NCBI GenBank assembly: GCA_934631985.1
Contig: CAKTYE010000004.1
Coordinates: 11,018 to 75,017 of the forward strand
Reading direction: 5' to 3'
DNA from: an uncultured Clostridia bacterium
Lineage (GTDB): Bacteria; Bacillota; Clostridia; Christensenellales; Aristaeellaceae
Length of the DNA: 64,000 bases
This document shows, one piece after another, positions 36,384 through 46,336 of the stretch. The notes under the pieces are model-generated. The model worked only from the letters and a program-made list of their open reading frames with translations. It was not told the origin of the DNA and ran no database searches. Both the position numbers and the translations under genes were made by a program. Within the stretch, counting starts at the first letter, position 1. Every line of letters begins with the position of its first letter.

Positions 36384-37598
36384 ATGGCTTTCTATCAGGA
36401 TGCACCCCATCAAAAGCGCAAGGTGAACCCCGCCGACCAGGGCAGCTGGGACGACGAGGGCAGCCACTACAGCAACAAGTCCAGCCGTCCCGTGCATCGC
36501 TTCGGCCCCGAATCGGGCCAGCCCGTGCGCGGCGGTCATGCCAGCGGACGCGGCGATTACCGTGACGGCCGCGCTTTCCGCGGCGAGGGCCGCAGCGACC
36601 GTCGGGACAGCCGCCCCTATGGCGACCGGGACAACCGCTACAGCAATGACCGCCGCGGCAGCCGGACGAACGACCGCTATGACCGTCCCGCCCGTAATGA
36701 TCGCTACGAGCGCAGCGCCGCACCCCGTGCGGAGCGTCCCGCGCCTGTAAACCGCCGTCCCGCCCGCCCCGTGGAGCCTAAGGCCGCGCCCACCTATCGC
36801 GACTTTGAGCAGCGCCGTCCCGCGCCCGCCCCTGTGGCGGCTCCCACGCCTGTGGACTGCGTCCCCAATGAGAATCTGCTCTCCGGGCGCAACCCCATCC
36901 GCGAGGCCCTGAAGGCAGGCCGCGACATCGAGAAGCTGCTGGTGCAGCGCGGCGATCTGTCTGGCTCCGCCCGGGAGATCGTGCAGATGGCTCGCGAGGC
37001 TCACATCCCCGTACAGGAGGTGGACAAGGCCCGCTTGGATGAGATCACCCCCCATCATCAGGGCCTGCTGGCCTTCGCCAGCGCCTATCACTATTCCACC
37101 GTGGAGGACATGCTGGCCCTGGCACAGGAGCGCGGCGAGGATCCCTTCCTCATTTTGCTGGACGGCGTGACCGATCCCCACAACCTGGGCGCGGTCATCC
37201 GTACCGCTGAGTGCGTGGGCGCGCACGGCGTGATCGTGCCGGAACGCCGCAGCGTGGGCCTGACCCCTGCTGCCGTGAAGGCCAGCGCAGGCGCCGTGGA
37301 GCATGTGAAGGTCGCCCGTGTGGTGAACCTCACCCGCACCCTGGAGGACCTGCAAAAGCAGAACATCTGGGCCTATGCCGTCACCATGGACGGCGAGGAT
37401 TACAACGACGTGGACTTCTCCGGCGGCGTGGCGCTGGTCATCGGCGCAGAGGGTGAGGGCATCAGCCGTCTGACCCTTGAAAAGTGCGACCGCAAGGTGT
37501 CCCTGCCCATGAAGGGCGTGCTGGACTCCCTGAACGCCTCTGTGGCGGCGGGCGTGATGATGTACCGGGTTCTGGCCTCCCGCGGGCATAAGGCATGA
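36384..37598 (+). CDS. rlmB: 23S rRNA 2'-O-methyltransferase RlmB-like, with long RG-rich N-terminus
   Basis: 404 residues. The C-terminal ~245 form a complete SpoU/TrmH enzyme: substrate-binding domain from LSGRNPIREALKAG (~170), SPOUT motif 1 DGVTDPHNLGAVIRTAE, motif 2 VIGAEGEGIS and motif 3 LNASVAAGVMMY. The first ~155 residues are low-complexity, full of Arg, Gly, Asp, Ser and Tyr with repeated R-x-D/R-x-N units, so likely disordered and RNA-binding. Ribosomal Gm2251-type methylation is the family role. ATG behind AAAGGAG; it overlaps rae1 by 4 bases. Confidence 0.93.
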   Translation: MAFYQDAPHQKRKVNPADQGSWDDEGSHYSNKSSRPVHRFGPESGQPVRGGHASGRGDYRDGRAFRGEGRSDRRDSRPYGDRDNRYSNDRRGSRTNDRYDRPARNDRYERSAAPRAERPAPVNRRPARPVEPKAAPTYRDFEQRRPAPAPVAAPTPVDCVPNENLLSGRNPIREALKAGRDIEKLLVQRGDLSGSAREIVQMAREAHIPVQEVDKARLDEITPHHQGLLAFASAYHYSTVEDMLALAQERGEDPFLILLDGVTDPHNLGAVIRTAECVGAHGVIVPERRSVGLTPAAVKASAGAVEHVKVARVVNLTRTLEDLQKQNIWAYAVTMDGEDYNDVDFSGGVALVIGAEGEGISRLTLEKCDRKVSLPMKGVLDSLNASVAAGVMMYRVLASRGHKA

Positions 37599-38104
37599 AG
37601 CCCCTGCTGGTGGTGGATGGCTACAACGTCATCGGCGCGTGGAAGGAAGCGGAGAAGCAGCAATGGCCCCTGGACGCATGCCGGGATAAGCTGCTGCATC
37701 TGTTGCAGGACCTGAGCGGCTACACCGGGGAAAACGTGGTGCTGGTCTTTGACGGCTATCAGTCGGACCGCAAATTCCGCACCGAGGAGACACAGGCCGG
37801 GGTGACGCTGGTCTTTACCATGCACGGTGAAACGGCGGACAGCTACATTGAACGCTATGTGGCGCAGCTGCCCAAGTATCAGGTGGTGCGCGTTGCAACG
37901 TCCGACGGGCTGGAGCAAAGCCAGGTGTTATCCACCGGAGCCACGCGGCTGACCGCGCGGGAGCTTTTGCGCGAGGCGCAGGAAACTCGCCGCCGCGGAC
38001 TTGCCGCGCACCAGACCAACGCCTCGCTGAAGCGCAATCCCCTGATGGAGCGCCTGAGCCAGGATCAATACGCCGCATTAGAGAAGCTCCGACGGAGCAA
38101 ATAA
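37595..38104 (+). CDS. rae1: NYN/PIN-like ribosome-associated endoribonuclease (YacP/Rae1)
   Basis: 169 residues. NYN-domain motifs LLVVDGYNVIGAW (first catalytic Asp), VLVFDGYQSD and VATSDGLEQS are present. In Bacillus subtilis, Rae1 cuts mRNA in the ribosomal A site in a translation-dependent way. The ATGA overlap with rlmB and the next gene, sigH, reproduce the conserved Firmicutes order. Confidence 0.92.
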   Translation: MKPLLVVDGYNVIGAWKEAEKQQWPLDACRDKLLHLLQDLSGYTGENVVLVFDGYQSDRKFRTEETQAGVTLVFTMHGETADSYIERYVAQLPKYQVVRVATSDGLEQSQVLSTGATRLTARELLREAQETRRRGLAAHQTNASLKRNPLMERLSQDQYAALEKLRRSK

Positions 38105-38119
38105 GGCAGGAAACAAACA

Positions 38120-38893
38120 ATGGACGACCAGAACATGAACTTCACCGAGGAGGAGCTGGCTACCATGCGCGAGCTGGAGGCAGCCCACAAAGCGGAGACG
38201 GAAAACCTCGACGATGAATCCGCGCTGCCCGAGCTGGAGGAACCCGCCGACAGCAGCATGGTCTTCCCCGAGGACTATGCGCACATGACCGATGAGGAGG
38301 TCGTGCGCCTGTGCCAGCAGGGAGACAGCATCGCCCAGGAATACATCTTCAACAAATACAAGAACTTCGTGCGCTCTAAAGCGCGAAGTTACTTTCTCAT
38401 CGGCGCGGATCATGAGGACATTGTACAGGAAGGCATGATCGGCCTGTACAAGGCCATTCGCGACTATCGCCCGGATAAGCTGAGCAGCTTCCGCGCCTTT
38501 GCGGAGTTATGCATCACCCGGCAGATCATCACCGCCATCAAAACGGCGACGCGGCAGAAGCACATTCCCCTGAACAGCTATGTTTCGCTGAACAAGCCCC
38601 TCTACGATGAGGAAAGCGACCGCACGTTGCTGGATGTGATCATCGAGGGCCGCGCTACCAATCCCGAGGAACTGATCATTGGTCAGGAAGACTTGTCCTC
38701 CATCCACGCCAAGATCGACGAGGTGCTTTCGGGACTGGAGCAGGAGGTGCTGCGGGCGTATCTGGATGGCAAGAGCTATCAGGAGATTGCCGATAATCTG
38801 GGCCGACATGTGAAGTCCATTGACAATGCACTTCAGCGCGTGAAGCGCAAGCTGGAAAAATATCTGGAAGAAAGCGAACAGGACGGAAAGTAA
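38120..38893 (+). CDS. sigH: RNA polymerase sigma-H factor
   Basis: 257 residues, longer than Bacillus SigH by an acidic ~40-residue N-terminus (ELEAAHKAETENLDDESALP). Region 2 is clear (YIFNKYKNFVRSKARSYF, GADHEDIVQEGMIGLYKAIR, FRAFAELCITRQIITAIKTA), and region 4 has the helix-turn-helix SYQEIADNLGRHVKSIDNAL. SigH controls early sporulation, stationary-phase or competence genes in Firmicutes; which of these applies here is unknown. Last gene of the cluster, closed by a terminator. Confidence 0.95.
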   Translation: MDDQNMNFTEEELATMRELEAAHKAETENLDDESALPELEEPADSSMVFPEDYAHMTDEEVVRLCQQGDSIAQEYIFNKYKNFVRSKARSYFLIGADHEDIVQEGMIGLYKAIRDYRPDKLSSFRAFAELCITRQIITAIKTATRQKHIPLNSYVSLNKPLYDEESDRTLLDVIIEGRATNPEELIIGQEDLSSIHAKIDEVLSGLEQEVLRAYLDGKSYQEIADNLGRHVKSIDNALQRVKRKLEKYLEESEQDGK

Positions 38894-38922
38894 AGGCTTC
38901 CTGTTAGTGTGGAAAAATAAAG

Positions 38923-38971
38923 GCAGGCCGGGAGAAGAACCATTGGTGTTCTTTCCCGGCCTGCTTTGTTT
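38923..38971 (+). terminator. Terminator of the mrnC-sigH operon
   Basis: GCAGGCCGGGAGAAGAACCA pairs with the inverted sequence GTGTTCTTTCCCGGCCTGC across a short loop, then TTTGTTTT. Confidence 0.9.
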
Positions 38972-39437
38972 TGGGGGCGTGCGTGCGGCGCGCGGGGGGA
39001 CGGAACCTCTCCGCCCCTTCGGGGCACCTCCCCTTGCAGGGGAGGCTTTTGGTGTAGGGGCGGCGTACAGTTTTTGTACAGGTAACTTAGGGCTGCACAC
39101 GCTAGTTCTAAGCGACAAGGCGTTCCGGCGGCTGTATACGGTCAGCCGCCGGAATGCCATGGAGCGAAACCGAAGGAAAGCCCGGTTGTGTCCCCCCGGG
39201 AAGGCTCCGATCCAAGCGATGGCTGGGGGCGCTCATGGGGTCCGGGGGCCAGCCTTAGCTGCATGGAAAATTTGGCTGGCCCCCGGGCGGCTTTGCCCAC
39301 TTTGCCCGAGTGCAAAGTGGGTCGTCCGTCCGCAGACGGACGAAATACTCTCTGGCAACAGATTCCAGCGCGGGGGTGTGCCGCCGGGACTCCAAATGCG
39401 GCTACTTTATAAGCTGTTCGATACCCCAGCAGGTGAG
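38972..39437. repeat. Gene-free stretch of successive hairpins
   Basis: At least six perfect or near-perfect hairpins follow one another: GCCCCTTCGGGGC and CCTCCCCTTGCAGGGGAGG (~39013-39048), TTCCGGCGGCTG/CAGCCGCCGGAA (39123-39154), CCGGGGGCCAGCC/GGCTGGCCCCCGG (39242-39286), CCCACTTTGC/GCAAAGTGGG (39296-39321), GTCCGTC/GACGGAC (39324-39342). No open frame here looks coding. They may be decayed palindromic elements or a cruciform-prone spacer. Confidence 0.65.
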
Positions 39438-39631
39438 TTTATCTTCCACCACTCGCCTCCCGGCGAGCGGTCCCCCTCCTTCTGTGAAAGGAGGCTTTTG
39501 GAAGTCTCGTGTCGGGAACAGTGGAAAAAAGAATATGCCTGCCATTGGGAAAGCACATAGCATATAAGTTTCTCGCACCAAAAGGCTCCCTCCGCAGAGG
39601 GAGCTGTCAGCCGTCAGGCTGACTGAGGATA
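39438..39631. repeat. Single MITE-like element, inverted relative to the 10-kb array
   Basis: Starts TTTATCTTCCACCACTCGCC, holds CGCCTCCCGGCGAG and CTCCTTCTGTGAAAGGAG hairpins, an unstructured middle of about 80 bases, then CTCCCTCCGCAGAGGGAG and GTCAGCCGTCAGGCTGACTG, ending GAGGATA. Read in reverse it has the same order and nearly the same length (194) as the 198-bp unit at 10084-10641. Confidence 0.8.
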
Positions 39632-39681
39632 TGCTCTTTGCCGAGGTTCCATACCACATATTCCTTCCCTATCTGCCGCCC

Positions 39682-40755
39682 TCACCTTTTCGTCAATGCA
39701 GACAGCGGTACAAAGCCGCGAATGGTCTTGTGCTTCACCGTCGTTTCCACATAGCCCCAGTAGGGCGCTTTCACCGCCAGCAACTGGGCCTTTGTGCCTT
39801 TCTTCAGCTTGGCCTGCGCATAGCGGCTCGTCATGGGATCGTCTGTCAGGAAGGTCTTCTCGGTGGTTTTTACATTGACCTTCGCGAAGGTCAGCGCATC
39901 GCAGGGCCAGTCCCCTGCTTCTAACTTTGCTATATAACCCACGCGGCTGGTGCGGACACTCACCGGGTAGCTGATGAGATACCAGTCCCCCGTCTGCCCG
40001 TATAGGGTGAAGCCGCCCCGCAGGGACACTGCGGCCTTGTTCTTCGCCATACGTGCGGACTTCGCAGAGGGCGCGGTATAGACGGCTGCGTCCAACTGCT
40101 TCGCGGCACGCTCCTCTGTGCCTTCCGGGAAGGTCACCTGCGTCAGCTGCGCCGCCTTATTCATTTGACGGGCCTGCGCAGGCGTAGCGGGGTTTCGCTT
40201 CCAGTCAAAGCTGGACAGCGTGATAGGGGCAACGGCCCACAATTCATTGGTTTTGCCATCACTGACGAGGTAGCCGCCGTCCTGGCGCAGGTAGGCGACC
40301 TCGCCTTTTTTCGTGGTCAGTGTTCCCTCTTGAAGCAGCCATTGCCCGTCCTCGCGGGTGAAGCACCACACGTCGGTGTCTGTTTTGCTGCGCGTGATTT
40401 CCAGCAGGAAGCTATCGGCAGATACCTTTTCCAGGGTCATGCTCAGCTTATCCGCAGGCTGCGGAACCGCCGTGGTGGAGCGTGCAGCAAACTCCCAGCC
40501 GTTTGCTCCCTCCACTGCCACAAAAAGCTCGCTGTGATACCGCGCTTCCATGACAAACACTGCCGTCTCCTGCGGACGATTGCGGCGCATATCCTGATCC
40601 TTTGCGGCGGCGGTGTAGTCCGCATAATCCTTCATGGCTTCGTTCTCGAACAGTGCCGTCAAGCTGCCGGGCAATCCCCAGCCGTTTGCGGATGCAGTGC
40701 TGATGCACCCCAAACCAAGCAAGCCGATCAAAAGAAACGCAAGCAGTTTTCGCAT
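39682..40755 (-). CDS. Secreted protein with C-terminal SH3-like repeats
   Basis: 357 residues from ATG 40755 behind GAGAGGAGAAGG. Signal peptide RKLLAFLLIGLLGLGCISTASA; the LGLGC stretch could also be a lipobox, so a lipoprotein is possible. Residues ~30-215 are unrecognised, resembling the N-terminal part of the 588-residue SH3 protein at 648. Two SH3-like units follow (TAPSAKSAR...VGYIAKLEAG and TDDPMTSRY...GFVPLSALTKR). A surface role is inferred. Confidence 0.8.
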   Translation of the reverse strand: MRKLLAFLLIGLLGLGCISTASANGWGLPGSLTALFENEAMKDYADYTAAAKDQDMRRNRPQETAVFVMEARYHSELFVAVEGANGWEFAARSTTAVPQPADKLSMTLEKVSADSFLLEITRSKTDTDVWCFTREDGQWLLQEGTLTTKKGEVAYLRQDGGYLVSDGKTNELWAVAPITLSSFDWKRNPATPAQARQMNKAAQLTQVTFPEGTEERAAKQLDAAVYTAPSAKSARMAKNKAAVSLRGGFTLYGQTGDWYLISYPVSVRTSRVGYIAKLEAGDWPCDALTFAKVNVKTTEKTFLTDDPMTSRYAQAKLKKGTKAQLLAVKAPYWGYVETTVKHKTIRGFVPLSALTKR

Positions 40756-40963
40756 AGGTCCTTCTCCTCTCCCTGTGGGTTCCTGATGAGGTTCTTTGCC
40801 TATATAACGCTGCACCCTCCACCTTTTCTTGCAATTCAGCGTGAAAAAATGTGAAATCCTCCCTTTGAAAGCAAAAAATGGGGAATTTACCTATCGTACC
40901 CTCCACCATCATAAAAAAGTGCGCTGTTGTATCAGCCTTTTCCCCCACTCCAAATAGAAAAGA

Positions 40964-40992
40964 GCCGGGGAGTGCATGCTGTACTCCCCGGC
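40964..40992 (-). terminator. Terminator of gdhA
   Basis: GCCGGGGAGT ... ACTCCCCGGC around a 9-base loop; on the minus strand it is followed by TCTTTTCTATTT. It lies just past the gdhA stop. Confidence 0.85.
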
Positions 40993-41015
40993 CCCTCTGT
41001 TTCTTTCTGTCCCGA

Positions 41016-42413
<1,398 letters not shown>

Positions 42414-42450
42414 CTATTGCGGCATCGCAGCATTCTGCGAGATCGCTTTC

Positions 42451-42479
42451 ATTTTACCCACTGGAACAGGACAATGCAA
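42451..42479 (-). promoter_or_regulatory. Promoter of gdhA
   Basis: Minus strand TTGCAT (42479-42474), 17 bases, TAAAAT (42456-42451), about 90 bases before the gdhA start. Confidence 0.65.
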
Positions 42480-42583
42480 GGGGCTGACTGTGTTTCTTCT
42501 GCGCTTCTTCTGTTTTTCCTGTGTATTCTTCCCCCTGCGGCGGGACATGCTGATGAAGAACAAACCCATAAGGAGGTACACAC

Positions 42584-44155
42584 ATGTCCGACATGTTTTG
42601 CTTTCAGTGCCAGCAGACGGCAGGAAACCGGGGCTGCGAGCGCACTGGCGTATGCGGCAAGCAGCCCGACACCGCCCATTTGCAGGATGAACTGGTGGAC
42701 GAGCTGATCCGACTGGCCTATGCCGGGGAAGCGGCAGGCAAGCATCCCGCAGAGGCAACGCGGCTGCTGATCGACGGGCTTTTCACCACGCTGACCAACG
42801 TGAACTTTGACAACGAGGCCCTGCGCACCTTCACCCAGCGGGTCGTTCGCGCACGGGAAGCGCTGGGCGGCAAGGCCATTCCCGTTGTGTCCCTTTTTTC
42901 CGGCGACCCGAATGTCGTGTCCCTGCGCTCCACGCTGCTGTTTGGGCTAAAGGGCATGGCGGCCTATGCCCACCACTGCCTGAACCTGGGCTATGCCGAT
43001 CCAGAGGTATCCAACTGGTTCTACACGGGACTGTGCGCCCTGAACGAGGAGCATACGCTGGATGCGTGGCTGGATCTCATCATGGCCTTCGGGCGGGTGA
43101 ACTACCGCTGCATGGGCCTGCTGGATCAGGCCAACACCACCACCTTTGGCATTCCTGTACCCACGCGGGTGCATGTGGACGTGAAGGCAGGTCCCTTCAT
43201 TGTAGTCTCCGGGCATGATCTGCTAGACCTGCGGGAGCTGCTGCGCCAGACGAAGGGGACAGGGATCAACGTCTATACCCACGGGGAAATGCTGCCCGCC
43301 CATGGGTACCCCGAGCTGAACAAGTATCCTCACCTTGCGGGGAACTTCGGCACGGCATGGCAAAGCCAGCAGAAGGAATTTGAGGACCTTCCCGCGCCCG
43401 TTCTGTTCACCACCAACTGCCTGATGCCGCCCCGCCCCAGCTATGCCGATCGGGTCTACACCACGGCAGTGGTAGGTTATGAAGGGCTGACGCACATCGC
43501 TCCCGGCCCGGACGGTCGCAAGGACTTCTCCCCGCTGATCCGGCAGGCCATCGCCCTGGGCGGCTATGCCCATGACCGCAGCATGAGCGGCATCAACGGC
43601 GGGCATATGCTGACCACCGGCTTTGCGCACGGCGCGGTCCTGCAGCACGCAACGGAGATCATTGCCGCCATCAAGGCCGGAAAAATCCGCCACATCTTTC
43701 TGGTAGGCGGCTGCGACGGCGCGCACCCCGGGCGCAATTACTACACAGAGTTTGTGAAGCAGACCCCCATGGACACTCTGGTGCTAACGCTGGCCTGCGG
43801 CAAGTATCGCTTCAACGACCTTGACTTGGGTGAGATCGCGGGACTGCCGCGCATTCTGGACATGGGCCAGTGCAACGACGCTTACAGCGCCGTGCAGGTG
43901 GCGCTGGCACTGGCAGAGGCCTTCGGCTGCTCCGTCAATGATCTGCCGCTGACGCTGGTGCTTTCCTGGTATGAGCAGAAGGCCGTGTGCATCCTGCTGT
44001 CACTGCTGGCGCTGGGCGTGAAGAACATCTATCTGGGGCCGACGTTCCCGGCATTCTTTTCCGAAACGGTGGCGAAGTCTCTGACCGAGGCCTACGGGCT
44101 GCACCCCATCACCTGCCCGGAGCAGGACATGGACGCGATACTTGGTCGGAAATAA
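42584..44155 (+). CDS. hcp: Hybrid cluster protein (hydroxylamine reductase)
   Basis: 523 residues, ATG behind ATAAGGAGG. N-terminal iron-sulfur motif CFQCQQTAGNRGCERTGVC (Cx2Cx8Cx5C), and the later Cys, His and Glu ligand regions of the hybrid 4Fe-2S-2O cluster are recognisable (HGEMLPAHGYPEL, FTTNCLMPP, VGGCDGAHPGRNYYT, LACGKYRFN). Hcp protects anaerobes from nitric oxide and hydroxylamine. No hcr reductase or NsrR-like regulator is adjacent. Confidence 0.97.
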   Translation: MSDMFCFQCQQTAGNRGCERTGVCGKQPDTAHLQDELVDELIRLAYAGEAAGKHPAEATRLLIDGLFTTLTNVNFDNEALRTFTQRVVRAREALGGKAIPVVSLFSGDPNVVSLRSTLLFGLKGMAAYAHHCLNLGYADPEVSNWFYTGLCALNEEHTLDAWLDLIMAFGRVNYRCMGLLDQANTTTFGIPVPTRVHVDVKAGPFIVVSGHDLLDLRELLRQTKGTGINVYTHGEMLPAHGYPELNKYPHLAGNFGTAWQSQQKEFEDLPAPVLFTTNCLMPPRPSYADRVYTTAVVGYEGLTHIAPGPDGRKDFSPLIRQAIALGGYAHDRSMSGINGGHMLTTGFAHGAVLQHATEIIAAIKAGKIRHIFLVGGCDGAHPGRNYYTEFVKQTPMDTLVLTLACGKYRFNDLDLGEIAGLPRILDMGQCNDAYSAVQVALALAEAFGCSVNDLPLTLVLSWYEQKAVCILLSLLALGVKNIYLGPTFPAFFSETVAKSLTEAYGLHPITCPEQDMDAILGRK

Positions 44156-44188
44156 GAAGCGTTTCTCCCCCGCGCCTGGCATTCTGCG

Positions 44189-44217
44189 TTGCGTTTTCCG
44201 CCAAAATCCCGTATAAT
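44189..44217 (+). promoter_or_regulatory. Promoter of the ABC-F gene
   Basis: TTGCGT (44189-44194), 17 bases, TATAAT (44212-44217), 37 bases before the ABC-F ATG. Confidence 0.7.
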
Positions 44218-44254
44218 AAAGCAGTTTGATGACACAGATGAAGGAGATACCGCA

Positions 44255-46180
44255 ATGATTTTGCTTTCGGCACAGAATATTCAAAAATCCTTCGGCACCA
44301 ACACGGTGCTGAAGGACGCAAGCCTTGTTTTGCAGGACGGTCAGCGTCTGGGACTGGTAGGCGTGAACGGCTGCGGCAAGAGTACGCTGATGAAGATCAT
44401 TGCGGGCATGATCCCTTATGACGGCGGCACGCTGACCATGCAGAAGGGGCTGCGCCTTGGCTACCTGGCCCAGCAGGGCATGGTCACCCCCGGCAAAACT
44501 GTGCTGGAGGAGCTGGAAGCCGTGTTTGAGCCGGTAGTCGCCATGGAGGAGCGTCTGCGCCAGCTGGAGCAGGACATGGCCCACACCGCCGACGACCCGG
44601 AAAAGCTGCGCCAGCTGGGCAACCAGTATGACCAGCTGACCCGCACCTTTGAGGAAAGCAACGGCTACGGCTGGCGCTCCACGGTGCAGGGGGTGCTGGC
44701 GGGTCTGGGCTTCCGCAAGGAGCAGCAGAGTCAGCTGGCAGAGCTGCTTTCCGGCGGCGAGCGCACCCGACTGTGCCTGGGCCGCCTGCTGCTTCAGCGC
44801 CCGGACGTGCTGCTGCTGGACGAGCCGACCAACCATCTTGATCTGAAATCCATCGCCTGGCTGGAGGATTATCTGCTGGGCTACAAGGGTGCAGTGCTGC
44901 TGGTCAGCCATGACCGCTACTTTATGGATCACGTCTGCGACCACATGGCGGAGCTGCTGATGGGTTCCATCGAAAGCTATGACGGCAACTACACCGCCTA
45001 CATCCAGCAGCGGGTACAGCGCTTTGAGATCCGCATGAAGGCCTATGAAATGCAGCAGAAGGAGATCGCCCGGCAGGAGGCTATCATTGCCCGGTACCGC
45101 TCCTTCAACCGGGAAAAGTCCATCCGCGCGGCGGAAAGCCGGGAAAAGCGGCTGGAAAAGCTGGAACGGCTGGAAAAGCCCGTGGAGGAGAACGCCATCC
45201 GCTTCCACTTTGACATTCGCCGCCGCACCGGCGAGGATGTGCTGATGGCGGAGGAGCTGAAAAAGGGCTTTGACGGGCGCACGCTGTTTGAGCATGTGAA
45301 GCTGCACCTGCGGGCCGGAGACCGCATTGCCCTGATCGGCGACAACGGTGTGGGCAAGTCCACGCTGTTCAAGTGTCTGATCGGCGAGGAACAGTTTGAC
45401 GAGGGTACGGTTCGCCTGGGAACGGGCGTGGACATTGGCTATTATGACCAGCATCAGGCCCACCTGCACGACAGCAAATCCGTGCTGGACGAGGTATGGG
45501 ACGAGTTTCCCCGCCTGGAGCAAAGCCAGGTGCGCGGCGCGCTGGGCCTGTTCCTGTTCACCGGGGACGATGTGTTCATGCCCATTTCCACCCTTTCCGG
45601 CGGCGAGAAGGGCCGCGTGGCGCTGACAAAGCTGATGCTGCGCAAGGACAATCTGCTGCTGCTGGACGAACCCACCAACCACCTGGACATGGACAGCCGC
45701 GAGGTGCTGGAGGCCGCGCTGGAGGATTACCCCGGCACCATTCTGGCCATCAGCCACGACCGCTATTTCATCAACCGCTTTGCCACCCGCGTGATGGTGC
45801 TGGAGCAGGGCGGCGTGAAAGAATACCTGGGCAATTACGACGACTATTTTGAGAAGATCAACCGTGGGCAGGAGCCTGACGGCGACCTGCCGCAGATCAC
45901 CCGCACGGCGCAGGACAAGGAGAAGCGCCGCTCCCGGGAAGCGACCCAGCGCCTGAAGGCGCTGAAACTGACTGTTTCCCAGGCCGAGGCCGCCGTTGCC
46001 AAGGCCGAGGAGGAGCAGGCTGCGCTTGAAGCGCAGATGGCAGCCCCCGAAACCTATCAGGATGCTGCCAAGGCTGCCGAGCTGGCGAAGCGCTATCAGC
46101 AGGTGCAGCAGGAAGTCGCCCAGTGCTATGAGGCCTGGGAGCAGGCCGAGGCGGCACTGGCGGAAGCCCAGGAAAACTAA
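44255..46180 (+). CDS. ABC-F family ATPase (Uup/YdiF-like)
   Basis: 641 residues from ATG 44255 behind GAAGGAG. Two ABC modules without membrane segments: Walker A GVNGCGKST and GDNGVGKST, signatures LSGGERTRLCLGRL and LSGGEKGRVALTKL, Walker B LLLDEPTNHLD in both halves. A charged linker (~240-310) and a C-terminal coiled coil (~560-641) match the Uup/YdiF subgroup. These proteins act at the ribosomal E site as translation factors; some confer antibiotic resistance. Leader length and linker do not point clearly to resistance. Confidence 0.93.
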   Translation: MILLSAQNIQKSFGTNTVLKDASLVLQDGQRLGLVGVNGCGKSTLMKIIAGMIPYDGGTLTMQKGLRLGYLAQQGMVTPGKTVLEELEAVFEPVVAMEERLRQLEQDMAHTADDPEKLRQLGNQYDQLTRTFEESNGYGWRSTVQGVLAGLGFRKEQQSQLAELLSGGERTRLCLGRLLLQRPDVLLLDEPTNHLDLKSIAWLEDYLLGYKGAVLLVSHDRYFMDHVCDHMAELLMGSIESYDGNYTAYIQQRVQRFEIRMKAYEMQQKEIARQEAIIARYRSFNREKSIRAAESREKRLEKLERLEKPVEENAIRFHFDIRRRTGEDVLMAEELKKGFDGRTLFEHVKLHLRAGDRIALIGDNGVGKSTLFKCLIGEEQFDEGTVRLGTGVDIGYYDQHQAHLHDSKSVLDEVWDEFPRLEQSQVRGALGLFLFTGDDVFMPISTLSGGEKGRVALTKLMLRKDNLLLLDEPTNHLDMDSREVLEAALEDYPGTILAISHDRYFINRFATRVMVLEQGGVKEYLGNYDDYFEKINRGQEPDGDLPQITRTAQDKEKRRSREATQRLKALKLTVSQAEAAVAKAEEEQAALEAQMAAPETYQDAAKAAELAKRYQQVQQEVAQCYEAWEQAEAALAEAQEN

Positions 46181-46239
46181 GTTTCACCAGATAAGGAACG
46201 AAAACGACCACTTATCGCGGCAAAAAAGAACAAGCACTG

Positions 46240-46270
46240 GCACGCAGCTTCGGCTGCGTGCTATTCTTTT
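46240..46270 (+). terminator. Terminator of the ABC-F gene
   Basis: GCACGCAGC TTCG GCTGCGTGC, a stable UUCG tetraloop hairpin, followed by TATTCTTTT. Confidence 0.9.
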
Positions 46271-46336
46271 AGAGAGATACTTTTCTTTGTGCGAAATTAA
46301 ACTTCTTCATCCTGCTGCGAAAGGGACGTGCTGTCC

